A stretch of 64,000 bases of DNA, taken from NCBI GenBank assembly GCA_015521085.1, contig WAOW01000001.1, forward strand, positions 45,959 to 109,958, given 5' to 3'. Below the pieces are notes generated by a model. It was not told the DNA's origin. It saw only the letters and a program-made list of their open reading frames with translations, and ran no database searches. The DNA comes from Candidatus Thermodiscus eudorianus (lineage in GTDB: Archaea; Thermoproteota; Thermoprotei_A; Sulfolobales; Acidilobaceae). Positions 55,262-63,505 of the stretch are shown here, in pieces (position 1 is the first letter of the stretch; each line of letters begins with the position of its first letter). The translations under genes and the position numbers were made by a program.

Positions 55262-55992
55262 AAAAGCACTTAGCCAGATACAGCGCCATTAAGCTATCCC
55301 GCACAACCCGCGTTGAGAGGAAGGGTAGGCAAGAGGGATGCCCTGCACTACACCTCGATTATCCGGCATCTTTAGTACCCTAGTATTCGTTGCCTTGGAG
55401 GGAGGCTCGTGTACTAGTCGATCCACCCTTCAATCCACCGGGTAGTGTACTGGGCCTGGTACACTGTACCCTGGTGTTACCCCATGGGGCCTGGGCGCTG
55501 ACTAGGTTACCCTTGATATAGCTCATAGCCCCTGTAGGGCCTCCTCGTGGGGCCGCCTGTATTACCTTGTATAGTAATTATTTTTATATATATATAGCGT
55601 CGTTTTAGGGTATTATTCTATCAACGCCTAGCCCTATCCCTGGACTGTCTTGTATAGCTGAATGGGGCATGACTTGGGTGTTGGCCTGGGCTTTATATTA
55701 CCTGTTTCCCTGTACATGTATTAGTTTTTTGGTGTTACGTACCGTGGCGTCTGGGTGGTTTTGCCCGCCACGTGTGCTGTATTGTGTGGGTCTCGTAGGG
55801 GCGTTGTCCGGCGGGGGTGTTACCGGTCTTTTCCAAGCTATTTAGTCATTATTTATTATTTTATATTGATTATTTTATTTGTACTCTGGGAGGGTAGAGT
55901 TAACTGGGCCTTAACTCTACCACCCCCGCGAGAAAGGGTAGAGTTAACCGAAAACTAACTGCGGCACTGGTTGAAAAAGAGTTAAACGAGAG
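55262..55992. other. 730-bp stretch without a credible gene
   Basis: No ORF here looks like protein; the longest (55755-55958) has no protein-like pattern or good start. The stretch contains a strong TATA-like run TTTTTATATATATATAG (about 55580-55597), G/T-rich sequence to 55830 and the GGTAGAGTTAA repeats at its right end. It may hold a decayed gene or an unannotated RNA, but I see no tRNA, rRNA or clear small-RNA signature. Confidence 0.5.
55893..55947. repeat. Inverted and direct repeats of GGTAGAGTTAA
   Basis: A perfect 11-bp inverted repeat, GGTAGAGTTAA at 55893-55903 and TTAACTCTACC at 55911-55921 with a 7-nt loop, is followed by a third copy of GGTAGAGTTAA at 55937-55947. It sits 70-100 nt beyond the 3' end of the secreted-protein gene, so it may be a termination or processing hairpin on that transcript, or an operator. 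Confidence 0.7.
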
Positions 55993-57537
55993 TTAGGCCC
56001 TCAAGGCCCTACTACGACTCACTAAAACAACCAGGATCCCTGTCAAAACCCCGGCAACAGCCAAGACAGGCTCCGGCACAGGAACAGGATCCGTAACATC
56101 GTCGCCTAGATAGCTGTTGGGAGTGTTATCCCCCGTGGCCGCGATCACGTCTATTATCCCAGCCGAGACCCGATCCGAGACACCTGCATGGGTTATCTCG
56201 GTTGTCGTCTCATAGGTGGGGCTAGAGACGACAGGAGTGCCCAATGAGTCAACATTTAGACCATCGCTGGGCGCGCTGAAACTTGGTACAGTCACCCATT
56301 TATAGAGCTCTCCTCCGTTCTGGGCTGGACTCGCTAGCAGGGCTAACACGGATGTGGACCCCTCGGCGTCGCTAAAGGAGTCTGTAGTCGCTCCGAGGAA
56401 TATATAGTCAGTTATGACCGACTGAGAGGCTCTAACTTCAATATCATTATAGTATCCATAATAGACGAGTGCTTTTAGCGGGGCCAGGTCTCTACCGTCA
56501 AGCTCCATCATGAACAGATCGTAGCTGCCCGTGCCCTTCATGAAGGACCCAGTTATGTAGATCTTCCCGTTGTATGCCGGGACTATGTTGACCCCGATTA
56601 GCAGATCTCCGCTGTCGTAGCCGTATTCCCTGTAGTAGAGCGGTGTGTCCGCGGCGCGGAGCGCGAAGACCCTTGTATAAATCCCTCCAGCCGTGTTCTT
56701 GAAGGGCATCACGGCAACAACTAAGTGATTGCTTTCGTTTATTGCGAGTCCCGGTATGTATTTGGTCGCCCATTCCTCCTTCGTGAACCTATACGTGGTT
56801 ACATAATTCTCCGCTTTTATATCGAATACGTCCAGGTGTAGTGCACCTAATTTACTGCCGATGAGACTGTAGAGGTAGGATGTCTCGTCGTCGGGGTTAT
56901 AGAGTACGCCTGCATCCAACCCGATCAGTGCATCGGTAGTCCACTTGAACTGTAGTGCATAATAGACAGGGGAGCCCGTCGAGGAGAACCTATTGAAGAT
57001 TATGCTGTATGCATATCCCTCTCCGTCGAAGCCAGATACGATGAACCCGTAGTCGGGATTATACTTTATCCGAGTAATGTTGAGGTACACTTCTGAGGGT
57101 AAGGTGATTTGGTAGACTTCTATGCGCTCCTCGCTTATACCATAGGTTTTCGCGGGTATCTTAAAGATGTATCCTCTATCGGTCGCCACGTAGAGGTATG
57201 TGCCGTTGCATGTAGCCGATGTGGGGATTCCGGACCCTGTGTATCTTATGTAGCCTGTCTCATATGTATCGTCAGCAAGGTATGCCTTCCCGCTATCCCA
57301 GTAGAAGGATTCGATGTAGAAGGAGTCGGTCTCCGAGCTTACTCTGTAGACTGCGAAGACCCTATCCTCGCCGGTTAGGTCCTTGTAGTATGCGAGGGCT
57401 CTTAATTCGAGGTTTCCTGAGGGTAGAGTGACGAGGCTGTCCCAATGGTCTTTTGGCTGGCCCTGTGCTACATGTCCTGTTGTCGAAAGGAAGAATAGTA
57501 TTACGAGGACGATTGTAAATAAATTAAGTTTATCCAT
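55993..57537 (-). CDS. Secreted surface protein with VPxxxP-type C-terminal sorting signal
   Basis: 514 residues. N-terminal signal peptide (KLNLFTIVLVILFFLSTTGH) and a long beta-rich ectodomain, with repeated short strand-turn units suggesting a propeller. The extreme C-terminus has VPVPEP, one membrane segment (VLAVAGVLTGILVVLV) and a basic end (SRSRALR), the tripartite pattern of PEP-CTERM/archaeosortase substrates. The archaeal VPxxxP class fits VPVPEP. ATG at 57537 is preferred over a GTG three codons upstream. Function of the ectodomain unknown. Confidence 0.72.
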   Translation of the reverse strand: MDKLNLFTIVLVILFFLSTTGHVAQGQPKDHWDSLVTLPSGNLELRALAYYKDLTGEDRVFAVYRVSSETDSFYIESFYWDSGKAYLADDTYETGYIRYTGSGIPTSATCNGTYLYVATDRGYIFKIPAKTYGISEERIEVYQITLPSEVYLNITRIKYNPDYGFIVSGFDGEGYAYSIIFNRFSSTGSPVYYALQFKWTTDALIGLDAGVLYNPDDETSYLYSLIGSKLGALHLDVFDIKAENYVTTYRFTKEEWATKYIPGLAINESNHLVVAVMPFKNTAGGIYTRVFALRAADTPLYYREYGYDSGDLLIGVNIVPAYNGKIYITGSFMKGTGSYDLFMMELDGRDLAPLKALVYYGYYNDIEVRASQSVITDYIFLGATTDSFSDAEGSTSVLALLASPAQNGGELYKWVTVPSFSAPSDGLNVDSLGTPVVSSPTYETTTEITHAGVSDRVSAGIIDVIAATGDNTPNSYLGDDVTDPVPVPEPVLAVAGVLTGILVVLVSRSRALRA

Positions 57538-57597
57538 ATCATGCACGCTCCCAGTATAGACTCACCTTGATATACACCTAGCACGTATGGAGTTAGT

Positions 57598-57609
57598 TCT
57601 ATATATTAG
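57598..57609 (-). promoter_or_regulatory. TATA box for the secreted surface protein
   Basis: Minus-strand TCTAATATATAG (centre near 57604) lies about 65 bp before the ATG at 57537. Confidence 0.4.
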
Positions 57610-57670
57610 AATAACATTAACAATATAGATTATAGTGATAGTAAATTTATTTATAGGCAGCAATCTAACC

Positions 57671-57745
57671 ATGAGGGAGAATGTCTTGCGGCCTATCCTT
57701 GGGTGTACATTGTCAACGGATCCTGTGTATGGATTGATACACTAG
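57671..57745 (+). other. Candidate 24-aa ORF downstream of a TATA box
   Basis: An ATG at 57671 opens a 24-codon frame starting MRENVLRPIL, about 20 bp after the centre of a strong ATTTATTTATAGG element (57645-57655). Spacing is slightly short for a leaderless start, and no similarity is recognised. It may instead be the 5' end of an antisense transcript over the SpeD-family gene. Confidence 0.15.
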
Positions 57746-57787
57746 TTTATGTACTGTTCGGTGTATAGGCTCGTTCACTGGCATCCG

Positions 57788-58159
57788 CTACTCTACTGGG
57801 AGTTGGCTCCTGTCTGTGTAGCCTACTGTGTAGTATTTTGGTTTGAGTTCCTTGATTATGAGGTCCCAGGCCTTCCATGGGTCTGCACTGTCGCCGCAGG
57901 TGTAGGCGTCGAATGTGGCGTAGTCGTAGTGGGGCCATGTGTGGAGGGCCACGTGGCTTTCTAGGACTAGGGCTATAACGCTGACGCCCCCCTTCTCTCC
58001 CTCAATCCTCCAGCTCTTCAAGTCGTGTAGTGTGGCGCCGGCCGCCTCCACGGCCCTTTTTATGAGGTCTCTGAGGTATTCCTCGTCTACGGCTTTCTCC
58101 CTTGGTATGCCGTAGAGGCTCCCGTAGACGTGCCGCCCTACTATGTAGTCTCCCTTCAA
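57788..58159 (-). CDS. SpeD-family pyruvoyl decarboxylase (AdoMet or arginine decarboxylase)
   Basis: 123 residues. The self-processing site is in VLESHVALHTWPHYDYATFDAYTCGD, where Ser of ESH would become the pyruvoyl group; the CGD and KYYTVGYTDRS end are also family features. In Crenarchaea this family includes both AdoMet decarboxylase and an arginine decarboxylase derived from it, both in polyamine synthesis, and I cannot separate them by eye. The MTAP encoded 2.3 kb away would salvage methylthioadenosine from aminopropyl transfer. Confidence 0.85.
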   Translation of the reverse strand: MKGDYIVGRHVYGSLYGIPREKAVDEEYLRDLIKRAVEAAGATLHDLKSWRIEGEKGGVSVIALVLESHVALHTWPHYDYATFDAYTCGDSADPWKAWDLIIKELKPKYYTVGYTDRSQLPVE

Positions 58160-58204
58160 CTCTGCAGCCCTCCCATAAGCCCTACAGGCACTACGCCGAG
58201 GGTT

Positions 58205-58708
58205 TTAAGCATGTCCCTCACAGGCCTTGGCGTCCCAGTGGCTCTTGCCGCGGGCCATGTCCCTGACGTGACCGGCAATCTCGGCGAGTATCTCTAGGCT
58301 CACTCTAACGGCGTCGGGGCTACCGGGCGACACGGCTACGAGGGTCCCTCCGATCATGTAGGCGGAGGCCCTGGAGAGGGTGGCTCGTAGCCCCACGCTC
58401 TCCACGCTACGCATCCTATGCAGCTCCCCGAAGCCCGGCACCCGGCGGTCGGCTATAGCCTCCAACACGTCTATCGAGACGTCACGCTTTGACAGGCCCG
58501 TTCCTCCCGTCACCAGGACCACATCGGCCCTGCTGGCGGCGTCGACAACTGCCTGTCTTATCATGAAGGGGTTGTTCGGGACAACCCTCCTATACGCTAA
58601 TAGGTGGCCCATCTCCTCCAAGTACTCCCTTGCCAGGGGAGTTAGCCTGTCCTCCTTCTCCCCCCGGTAGACTCTATCGCTAGTCACTACGAGGGCGAAC
58701 CACGCCAA
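58205..58708 (-). CDS. moaB: MoaB/MogA-family molybdopterin (tungstopterin) cofactor protein
   Basis: 167 residues. FALVVTSDRVYRGEKEDRLTPLAREYL opening, VLVTGGTGLSKRDVSIDVLEAI (the MPT-binding GGTG motif) and VPGFGELHRMRSVE are diagnostic. The protein adenylates molybdopterin before metal insertion; in hyperthermophilic archaea the metal is often tungsten. It lies upstream of the SpeD-family gene on the same strand and could be co-transcribed. Confidence 0.9.
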   Translation of the reverse strand: MAWFALVVTSDRVYRGEKEDRLTPLAREYLEEMGHLLAYRRVVPNNPFMIRQAVVDAASRADVVLVTGGTGLSKRDVSIDVLEAIADRRVPGFGELHRMRSVESVGLRATLSRASAYMIGGTLVAVSPGSPDAVRVSLEILAEIAGHVRDMARGKSHWDAKACEGHA

Positions 58709-58774
58709 CCAGCCTCCCCACGGTGGAGAGGCCCGGGTGGAGGGCTATAACTTAACGCCGCCATACAAGCCAGA

Positions 58775-59158
58775 ATGGTATGGGGGTCGCGTGCGGTGTA
58801 TAAGCAGGCGATAGTCCTGAGGAGGGACCTTGACATGGGTAGGGGGAAGGCCGCCGCCCAGGCAGCCCATGCATCGTGTGAGGCGGTGTTCAAGATACTT
58901 GACTCCAGGAATAGGAGGTGGCTTGAGTGGCTTGAGGCCTGGAGGAGGGAGGGGCAGAAGAAGGTCGTGCTGAGGGTCGAGGGCCTGGAGGAGCTCCTAG
59001 AGCTTTATGAGAGGGCTAGGGTCGACGGCCTGCCGGCGTCGATAGTGGTGGACGCGGGGCACACACAGCTACCCCCGGGGACCAGGACGGCGGTAGCCAT
59101 AGGCCCGGCCCCCTCAGCGCTCGTGGACAGGATAACGGGGTCCCTCAAGCTCTACTAG
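58775..59158 (+). CDS. pth2: Peptidyl-tRNA hydrolase, archaeal/eukaryotic type (Pth2)
   Basis: 127 residues. YKQAIVLRRDLDMGRGKAAAQAAHASCEAV is the Pth2 signature, followed by KKVVLRVEGLEELLELYERARVDGLPASIVVDAGHTQLPPGTRTAVAIGP-type features, here spread over residues ~62-112. It frees tRNA from prematurely released peptidyl-tRNA. ATG at 58775; a GTG at 58796 (VYKQAIV) is an alternative and would remove a seven-residue extension. Confidence 0.93.
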   Translation: MVWGSRAVYKQAIVLRRDLDMGRGKAAAQAAHASCEAVFKILDSRNRRWLEWLEAWRREGQKKVVLRVEGLEELLELYERARVDGLPASIVVDAGHTQLPPGTRTAVAIGPAPSALVDRITGSLKLY

Positions 59159-59329
59159 AGTGGGCCGCTCCTGGAGTGTAAGAGGACCACCTCCTCAACA
59201 ACCGGCGAGCCGTACACCCGGCCTCGGCGAGTAGGGGCCCAGTCACCGCGGCCACTTCCGAGAGGAGTATGACTGGCATAGTTATACTCTTACCCATTCC
59301 ACACGGTTGAGGGGAGGGTCCCTCTAGGG

Positions 59330-60415
59330 TTGGACTGGGGCTTGGAGAGGGCATTGGAGAGGCTGTGGGGACTAGAGTTCGAGCCAGCCACACCCATGGT
59401 CTCAAGACTCTCCAGGCCCAAGGGATTCATAGTGGCCGAGAGGAGGATCAAAGCCTCCCCTAGGGGACCCTACGCGGTATACCTGGTCGGGAAGGAGGGC
59501 CACACAACGCTACGGGTGGCCCGCGAGCTCTCCAGGCTCCTCGGAGGAGAAGTCCGCTTCCTCGGCTTGAAGGACTCCAACGCGGTGACCTACCAGTACA
59601 TGTTTGTCCGAGCCGGGAGGGACCCTCCCACGGTAGTGGAGGGGAGGGGCTTCAAGGCATGGCTAGTGGGATACAGAGAGAAGCCCCCGGCCCTGGGGGG
59701 CCACCTGTGGAACAACTTCCGCCTCGACGTTGAAATCGTAGAGGGGGACCCGGATGGCCTATGCAGTGCCGCTAAGGGCCTGGTTGTACCGGGCCTGTAC
59801 GGCCCCCAGAGGTTCGGCGTTGACAGGCCAAACACCCACCTAGTAGGCCTCCTCCTCAAGCTAGCCGGATACGGGTTGATAGTCGCGGAGTATCGCTACA
59901 GGTATCCCCTCCAGGGGAGTTATAGTGGTGGCTACGAGGAGAGAGCCCTCAGGGAGGTCCGGGCCGCGGGGGACCCTCTAAGGGTTCTGAAGGGACTACC
60001 TGCGTCGATTGCTGTGGAGGCGCTCCAATCCTACATCTGGAACCGGATGGTCTCCACGGTTTACAGGCTGAGGGACCCTCCCCTCGTCTATGAGAGGGAG
60101 ACGGGGGCCCTCTGCCCTGAAAGGGGGACTGCCTGGGCCTCCAGGCTCCCGAGTAGGAGGCTCTACTGGTCCCGGGGCGACTGGGCTAGGCTCCTCCGGA
60201 GGATTCTCTCTGGGGAGGCGCTCTCTCCCTGGATCCTGCCGGCTAGGGCCCCGATGAGGCCCGTCGGGGTCGAGCCTTGCAGGCTTGCCTGTAGGGTCCT
60301 GGATCCTGCTAGGGCCAGGCTCTGGGTCTCCCTCCCGAGGGGCCTCTACGCTACCATGGTTGTCAGGGCCCTTTCATACGTGGAGTGGCTTGGCGGCCTC
60401 GGCGGGATGGATTAA
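59330..60415 (+). CDS. truD: tRNA pseudouridine(13) synthase TruD
   Basis: 361 residues. The catalytic motif VRFLGLKDSNAVTYQY carries the family Asp (GLKD), preceded by FIVAERRI (TruD N-terminal FxVxE-like) and followed by NNFRLDVEIVE and GLYGPQRFGVDRPNTHLVG, the conserved NxxGxQRFG-like region. It makes pseudouridine at tRNA position 13. TTG start 6 bp after a GAGGGTCCCTC palindrome whose GAGGG may double as ribosome binding site. Confidence 0.92.
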   Translation: MDWGLERALERLWGLEFEPATPMVSRLSRPKGFIVAERRIKASPRGPYAVYLVGKEGHTTLRVARELSRLLGGEVRFLGLKDSNAVTYQYMFVRAGRDPPTVVEGRGFKAWLVGYREKPPALGGHLWNNFRLDVEIVEGDPDGLCSAAKGLVVPGLYGPQRFGVDRPNTHLVGLLLKLAGYGLIVAEYRYRYPLQGSYSGGYEERALREVRAAGDPLRVLKGLPASIAVEALQSYIWNRMVSTVYRLRDPPLVYERETGALCPERGTAWASRLPSRRLYWSRGDWARLLRRILSGEALSPWILPARAPMRPVGVEPCRLACRVLDPARARLWVSLPRGLYATMVVRALSYVEWLGGLGGMD

Positions 60416-60454
60416 TAGTGGCCTGGTATAGTATCGTGTAGGCGGGGTTGCAGG

Positions 60455-61291
60455 ATGGCCTATGTCTCTGGGACTATAGTGAGGCCCGAGGGGGCTAGGG
60501 CCCTCGTGGGTATAATCGGTGGCAGCGGGTTATATGATCCTGGCATTGTGGAGGATCCCGTTGAGGTCCGCGTCTACACGCCCTATGGCGAGCCGAGCGA
60601 CTTCATAACCGTGGGCAAGGTATCCGGTGTGCCGGTGGCCTTCCTGCCCAGGCATGGCAGGGGGCATAGGATCCCGCCCCACATGATAAACTACAGGGCC
60701 AACATATGGGCTTTGAAGAGCCTCGGGGTAAAGTGGATTGTGAGCGTGTCGGCGGTGGGCAGCCTGAGGATGGACTATAGGCCCGGCGACTTTGTTGTCC
60801 CGGACCAGTTCATCGACATGACCAAGTCGAGGAAGTACACGTTCTTCGACGGGCCCGTGACTGCCCACGTGAGCATGGCGGACCCCTTCTGCGAAGACCT
60901 AAGGAAGGAGATTGTAGAGACTACACGGAGCCTAGGCTACCCGGTCCACGACAAGGGGACCTACGTCTGCATAGAGGGCCCCCGGTTCTCGACTAGGGCC
61001 GAGAGCAGGGTGTGGAAGGACGTGTTCAAAGCCGACATAATAGGCATGACACTCGTCCCCGAGGTGAACCTGGCCTGCGAGGCCCAGATATGCTACGCCA
61101 CCCTAGCCATGGTGACCGACTACGACGTGTGGGCCGACCACCCGGTCACGGCCGAGGAGGTCGAGAGGATAATGAAGCAGAACGTATCCAGGGCCAGGGA
61201 AATCCTCTACAAGCTAATACCAAGGCTCGGGAGGGACCCCCGCCGGGAGGAATGTAGCTGTTGCAGGGCGCTCGACATTGCACTCGTCTAA
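60455..61291 (+). CDS. mtnP: S-methyl-5'-thioadenosine phosphorylase
   Basis: 278 residues. [12 protein letters not shown] at ~17-28 (phosphate loop), [60 protein letters not shown] and [28 protein letters not shown] are all MTAP signatures, here given in separate parts. The C-terminal ECSCC contains the CxC disulfide motif reported in hyperthermophilic MTAPII. It recycles methylthioadenosine from polyamine synthesis. Overlaps the next gene by 14 bp. Confidence 0.95.
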   Translation: MAYVSGTIVRPEGARALVGIIGGSGLYDPGIVEDPVEVRVYTPYGEPSDFITVGKVSGVPVAFLPRHGRGHRIPPHMINYRANIWALKSLGVKWIVSVSAVGSLRMDYRPGDFVVPDQFIDMTKSRKYTFFDGPVTAHVSMADPFCEDLRKEIVETTRSLGYPVHDKGTYVCIEGPRFSTRAESRVWKDVFKADIIGMTLVPEVNLACEAQICYATLAMVTDYDVWADHPVTAEEVERIMKQNVSRAREILYKLIPRLGRDPRREECSCCRALDIALV

Positions 61292-62117
61292 CACAGCGAG
61301 GGAAGCCATACTAGAGGCGATTAGGGAGGCCAGGAGGCTAGAGGGACCCCCCATACGGGACGACGCGATAATAACCTACACCTGGGACGCGAAGCCCGCG
61401 GCCCACATACTCTATATAACACTACTACACGCCGGGCTGAGGACCACGCTAGCCCACGCCGCCCTGGCCAGCGTGCATATACTACCATACCGGGAGACCG
61501 GCACCGTGATAGCATACACTTCCAGCGATAGGGATGTTAGAGTCGTGAACGTTGCAATGGCGGCCTCGGCGCTAGGACTAGAAGCCTACGTTGTAGGCCC
61601 CGAGATGCACCCGGCCGTCGAGGAGACCCTCGACCAGACAGGCGCCAAAAGGATCACGGTACCCGGCGAGTACCCCCTCATGACGATGATGGTAGCGTCA
61701 CTCCTCTGGAGGCCCCGCCTCCTGGGCGCCCGGGAAGAGAGGGTTCGGAGCGAGGTGGAGGCCCTGCCAGAGGCGCTAGAGTGGGTTGAATCCAGGTACT
61801 CCAGGGAGATAGAGCTGGCCTCCAAGGGAGGCTACGAGGGACTCCTCTACACGCCATCCATAGAGGCGGCGGCCCTCTACCACAGCATGCTAACAGGCAC
61901 ACCAGCCCGTCCCCTGGACGAGGTGGCCAGGGCGAGGCCCAGCTCCAGGTACCTGGCGTACATCGCCGGGGTCGACGAGCACAACTACAGGGACCTCCTC
62001 TTAAAGGCCAGCCTAGGCCAGGTCAAGATCGACAAGGTAATAGTGGATACCGACCCGGTCACGCTAAACATCTACGGGGCCATGATAGCCTCGCTAGCCC
62101 TTGGAAGGGTCTTGTAG
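61278..62117 (+). CDS. Uncharacterised protein, possibly SIS-like phosphosugar-binding
   Basis: 279 residues. Two Rossmann-like units are suggested: an N-terminal [20 protein letters not shown] segment and a central [22 protein letters not shown] followed by [10 protein letters not shown], which resembles sugar-isomerase (SIS) binding domains, where a Ser/Thr run binds phosphate. No SIS active-site residues could be confirmed. It overlaps the MTAP gene by 14 bp, so the two are coupled, raising a possible role in methylthioribose-phosphate use, which is inference only. TTG start. Confidence 0.55.
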   Translation: MHSSNTAREAILEAIREARRLEGPPIRDDAIITYTWDAKPAAHILYITLLHAGLRTTLAHAALASVHILPYRETGTVIAYTSSDRDVRVVNVAMAASALGLEAYVVGPEMHPAVEETLDQTGAKRITVPGEYPLMTMMVASLLWRPRLLGAREERVRSEVEALPEALEWVESRYSREIELASKGGYEGLLYTPSIEAAALYHSMLTGTPARPLDEVARARPSSRYLAYIAGVDEHNYRDLLLKASLGQVKIDKVIVDTDPVTLNIYGAMIASLALGRVL

Positions 62118-62137
62118 GGCCCCGGAGGGTCCCTCTA

Positions 62138-62548
62138 GTGCCTAGGGTACGCTACGAGAGGGCCGACGACGTCTGCGAGGCCATTAAACTCATACTATCA
62201 ATGGGGCTACTCCCACACATAGACCCGTCTAGGATCCACTGCGTGAGGAGTAGAGGCTCCTCCACGAGGGTGGTGGCCAGGATCTACGGGTTGCCGAGGC
62301 CCTGGATTGTCGCGGGCCTAGAGCCCGGGTATGTGATAGAGGTGGTCTCGGAGAGGTTTGATAGCCTCGACTGCCGTGGGAAGCTGAAGACGCTGCTGCA
62401 CGAGTTGCTGCACATACCCAAGACCTTCTCCGGGGCGTTGAGGCCCCATGGGAGGTATGTGAACAGCCGGGTCGTCGGCGCCTTGTATAGGAGGGTTAGG
62501 GGCCTGGAGGGAGAGGTCTGCCGGGCCCTATCGGGCCGCCGTGGATAG
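62138..62548 (+). CDS. Predicted metallopeptidase (HExxH type)
   Basis: 136 residues. A zinc-protease helix KTLLHELLHIPKTFSGALRPHG (in two parts: HELLH at ~89-93 and a downstream His-Gly) is clear and gives the archaeal 'putative metallopeptidase' pattern; its substrate is unknown. No signal peptide, so cytoplasmic. The GTG start follows a GAGGGTCCCTC palindrome by 2 bp. The 3' end overlaps the convergent epimerase gene by 21 bp. Confidence 0.78.
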   Translation: MPRVRYERADDVCEAIKLILSMGLLPHIDPSRIHCVRSRGSSTRVVARIYGLPRPWIVAGLEPGYVIEVVSERFDSLDCRGKLKTLLHELLHIPKTFSGALRPHGRYVNSRVVGALYRRVRGLEGEVCRALSGRRG

Positions 62549-63442
62549 CTTCTCCCTGTATAGCTGGTATAGCTTCTCAAGCCCATACTCTAGTGGTACG
62601 AGGGGTCTCCACCTGGAGGCTCCCGTTATCTTAGCTATATCAGCGATGCTTCTCAAGACGTCGCCGGGCCTCGGGTTCGCTATGACGACCTCGACAGGCT
62701 CCCCATGTATCCTGACTATGAGGTCGGCGAGGTCCCTTATGGACACGCCCTTCCCCGACCCCACGTTATAGACTCCCGGGGCCAGGTCCATAGACTCCTC
62801 GACAGCCCTCACGACGTCTATCACGTGCACGAAATCCCTCACCTGGCCCCCACCACCCTCCAATCTAATATAGCCTCCCCCCAGGGCCGCTGTTATGAAC
62901 TCATACACGACACCTGGATTATTTCGCAGCCACTCCCCGGGCCCGTAGACGTTGAACACCCTCAGTACGACGACGGGGACTCGCCTCTCGGTGTAGAGCG
63001 AGTATATTATAGTCTCCCCTGCGAGCCTGCTAGCACCATACCAGTTGACGGGGAGGGTCCTATGGCTCTCGGGTATTGGCGTGTGCTCCGCCTCGCCATA
63101 GACGGCGGCCGTGGATAGGTGTATAACCTTCTCGACGCTGGAGCCGATCACGGCCTCGTGTATCCTGTAGGCGAGCTCGACGTTAGCCCTATACGCATCG
63201 CCGGTCCTCATCCTAGCCTCGTTCACGCCCTCGAACTCATAGGCGTTTACGACGACATCGACACCCCTAACATAGTCCAGTAAACCCACGCTAGCCGGCC
63301 CGGCCCTATGGACCTCTAACCCCTCAACGGGCCCAGGACACCTCCTATCGTCGAGGACGGACACGCGATAACCCCTCTCCGCGAGGGTTCGAGCAGCATC
63401 GTATCCTATGAACCGGCACCCACCCAATACAAGCACGTTCAA
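62528..63442 (-). CDS. NAD-dependent sugar-nucleotide epimerase/dehydratase (extended SDR)
   Basis: 304 residues. The NAD motif is GGCRFIG (7-13) in place of the common GGAGFIG; LSTAAVYGE (109-117) holds the catalytic Ser/Thr; the active-site Tyr is Tyr134 in NWYGASRLAGE. The residue four after it is Arg138, whereas nearly all family members have Lys (YxxxK). FNVYGPGEW and RDFVHVIDVV fit UDP-glucose 4-epimerase-like enzymes. Activity may be altered. Likely role is surface glycan synthesis. Confidence 0.85.
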   Translation of the reverse strand: MNVLVLGGCRFIGYDAARTLAERGYRVSVLDDRRCPGPVEGLEVHRAGPASVGLLDYVRGVDVVVNAYEFEGVNEARMRTGDAYRANVELAYRIHEAVIGSSVEKVIHLSTAAVYGEAEHTPIPESHRTLPVNWYGASRLAGETIIYSLYTERRVPVVVLRVFNVYGPGEWLRNNPGVVYEFITAALGGGYIRLEGGGGQVRDFVHVIDVVRAVEESMDLAPGVYNVGSGKGVSIRDLADLIVRIHGEPVEVVIANPRPGDVLRSIADIAKITGASRWRPLVPLEYGLEKLYQLYREKLSTAAR

Positions 63443-63463
63443 CAGCGCTCACCCCACGGGGTA

Positions 63464-63474
63464 GAGGGACCCTC
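63464..63474. repeat. GAGGGWCCCTC interspersed palindrome (one of 14 copies)
   Basis: Exact copies start at 7432, 20286, 29818, 35378, 36991, 38216, 40976, 46813, 58340, 59314, 59617, 60070, 62125 and 63464. The centre is T or A. Copies occur inside genes of both strands, in several reading phases, and in gaps; six fall within the last 5.2 kb. Confidence 0.8.
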
Positions 63475-63505
63475 TTCTCCGCCGAGCCCCGGGTTTAGTT
63501 GGGGG

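Noticed and set aside
55755..55958. 67-codon frame in the gene-free stretch
   Set aside because: No protein-like pattern beyond a short hydrophobic run, poor start context, and it crosses the GGTAGAGTTAA repeats.
59145..59405. Minus-strand frame between pth2 and truD
   Set aside because: Low-complexity Pro/Ser product overlapping both neighbours; no start signal. The 170-bp gap seems to hold only the palindrome at 59314.
59314..62135. GAGGGWCCCTC as simply a strong Shine-Dalgarno sequence
   Set aside because: The copies at 59314 and 62125 could serve that way, but 11 of 14 copies are inside genes, in either orientation and in several phases.
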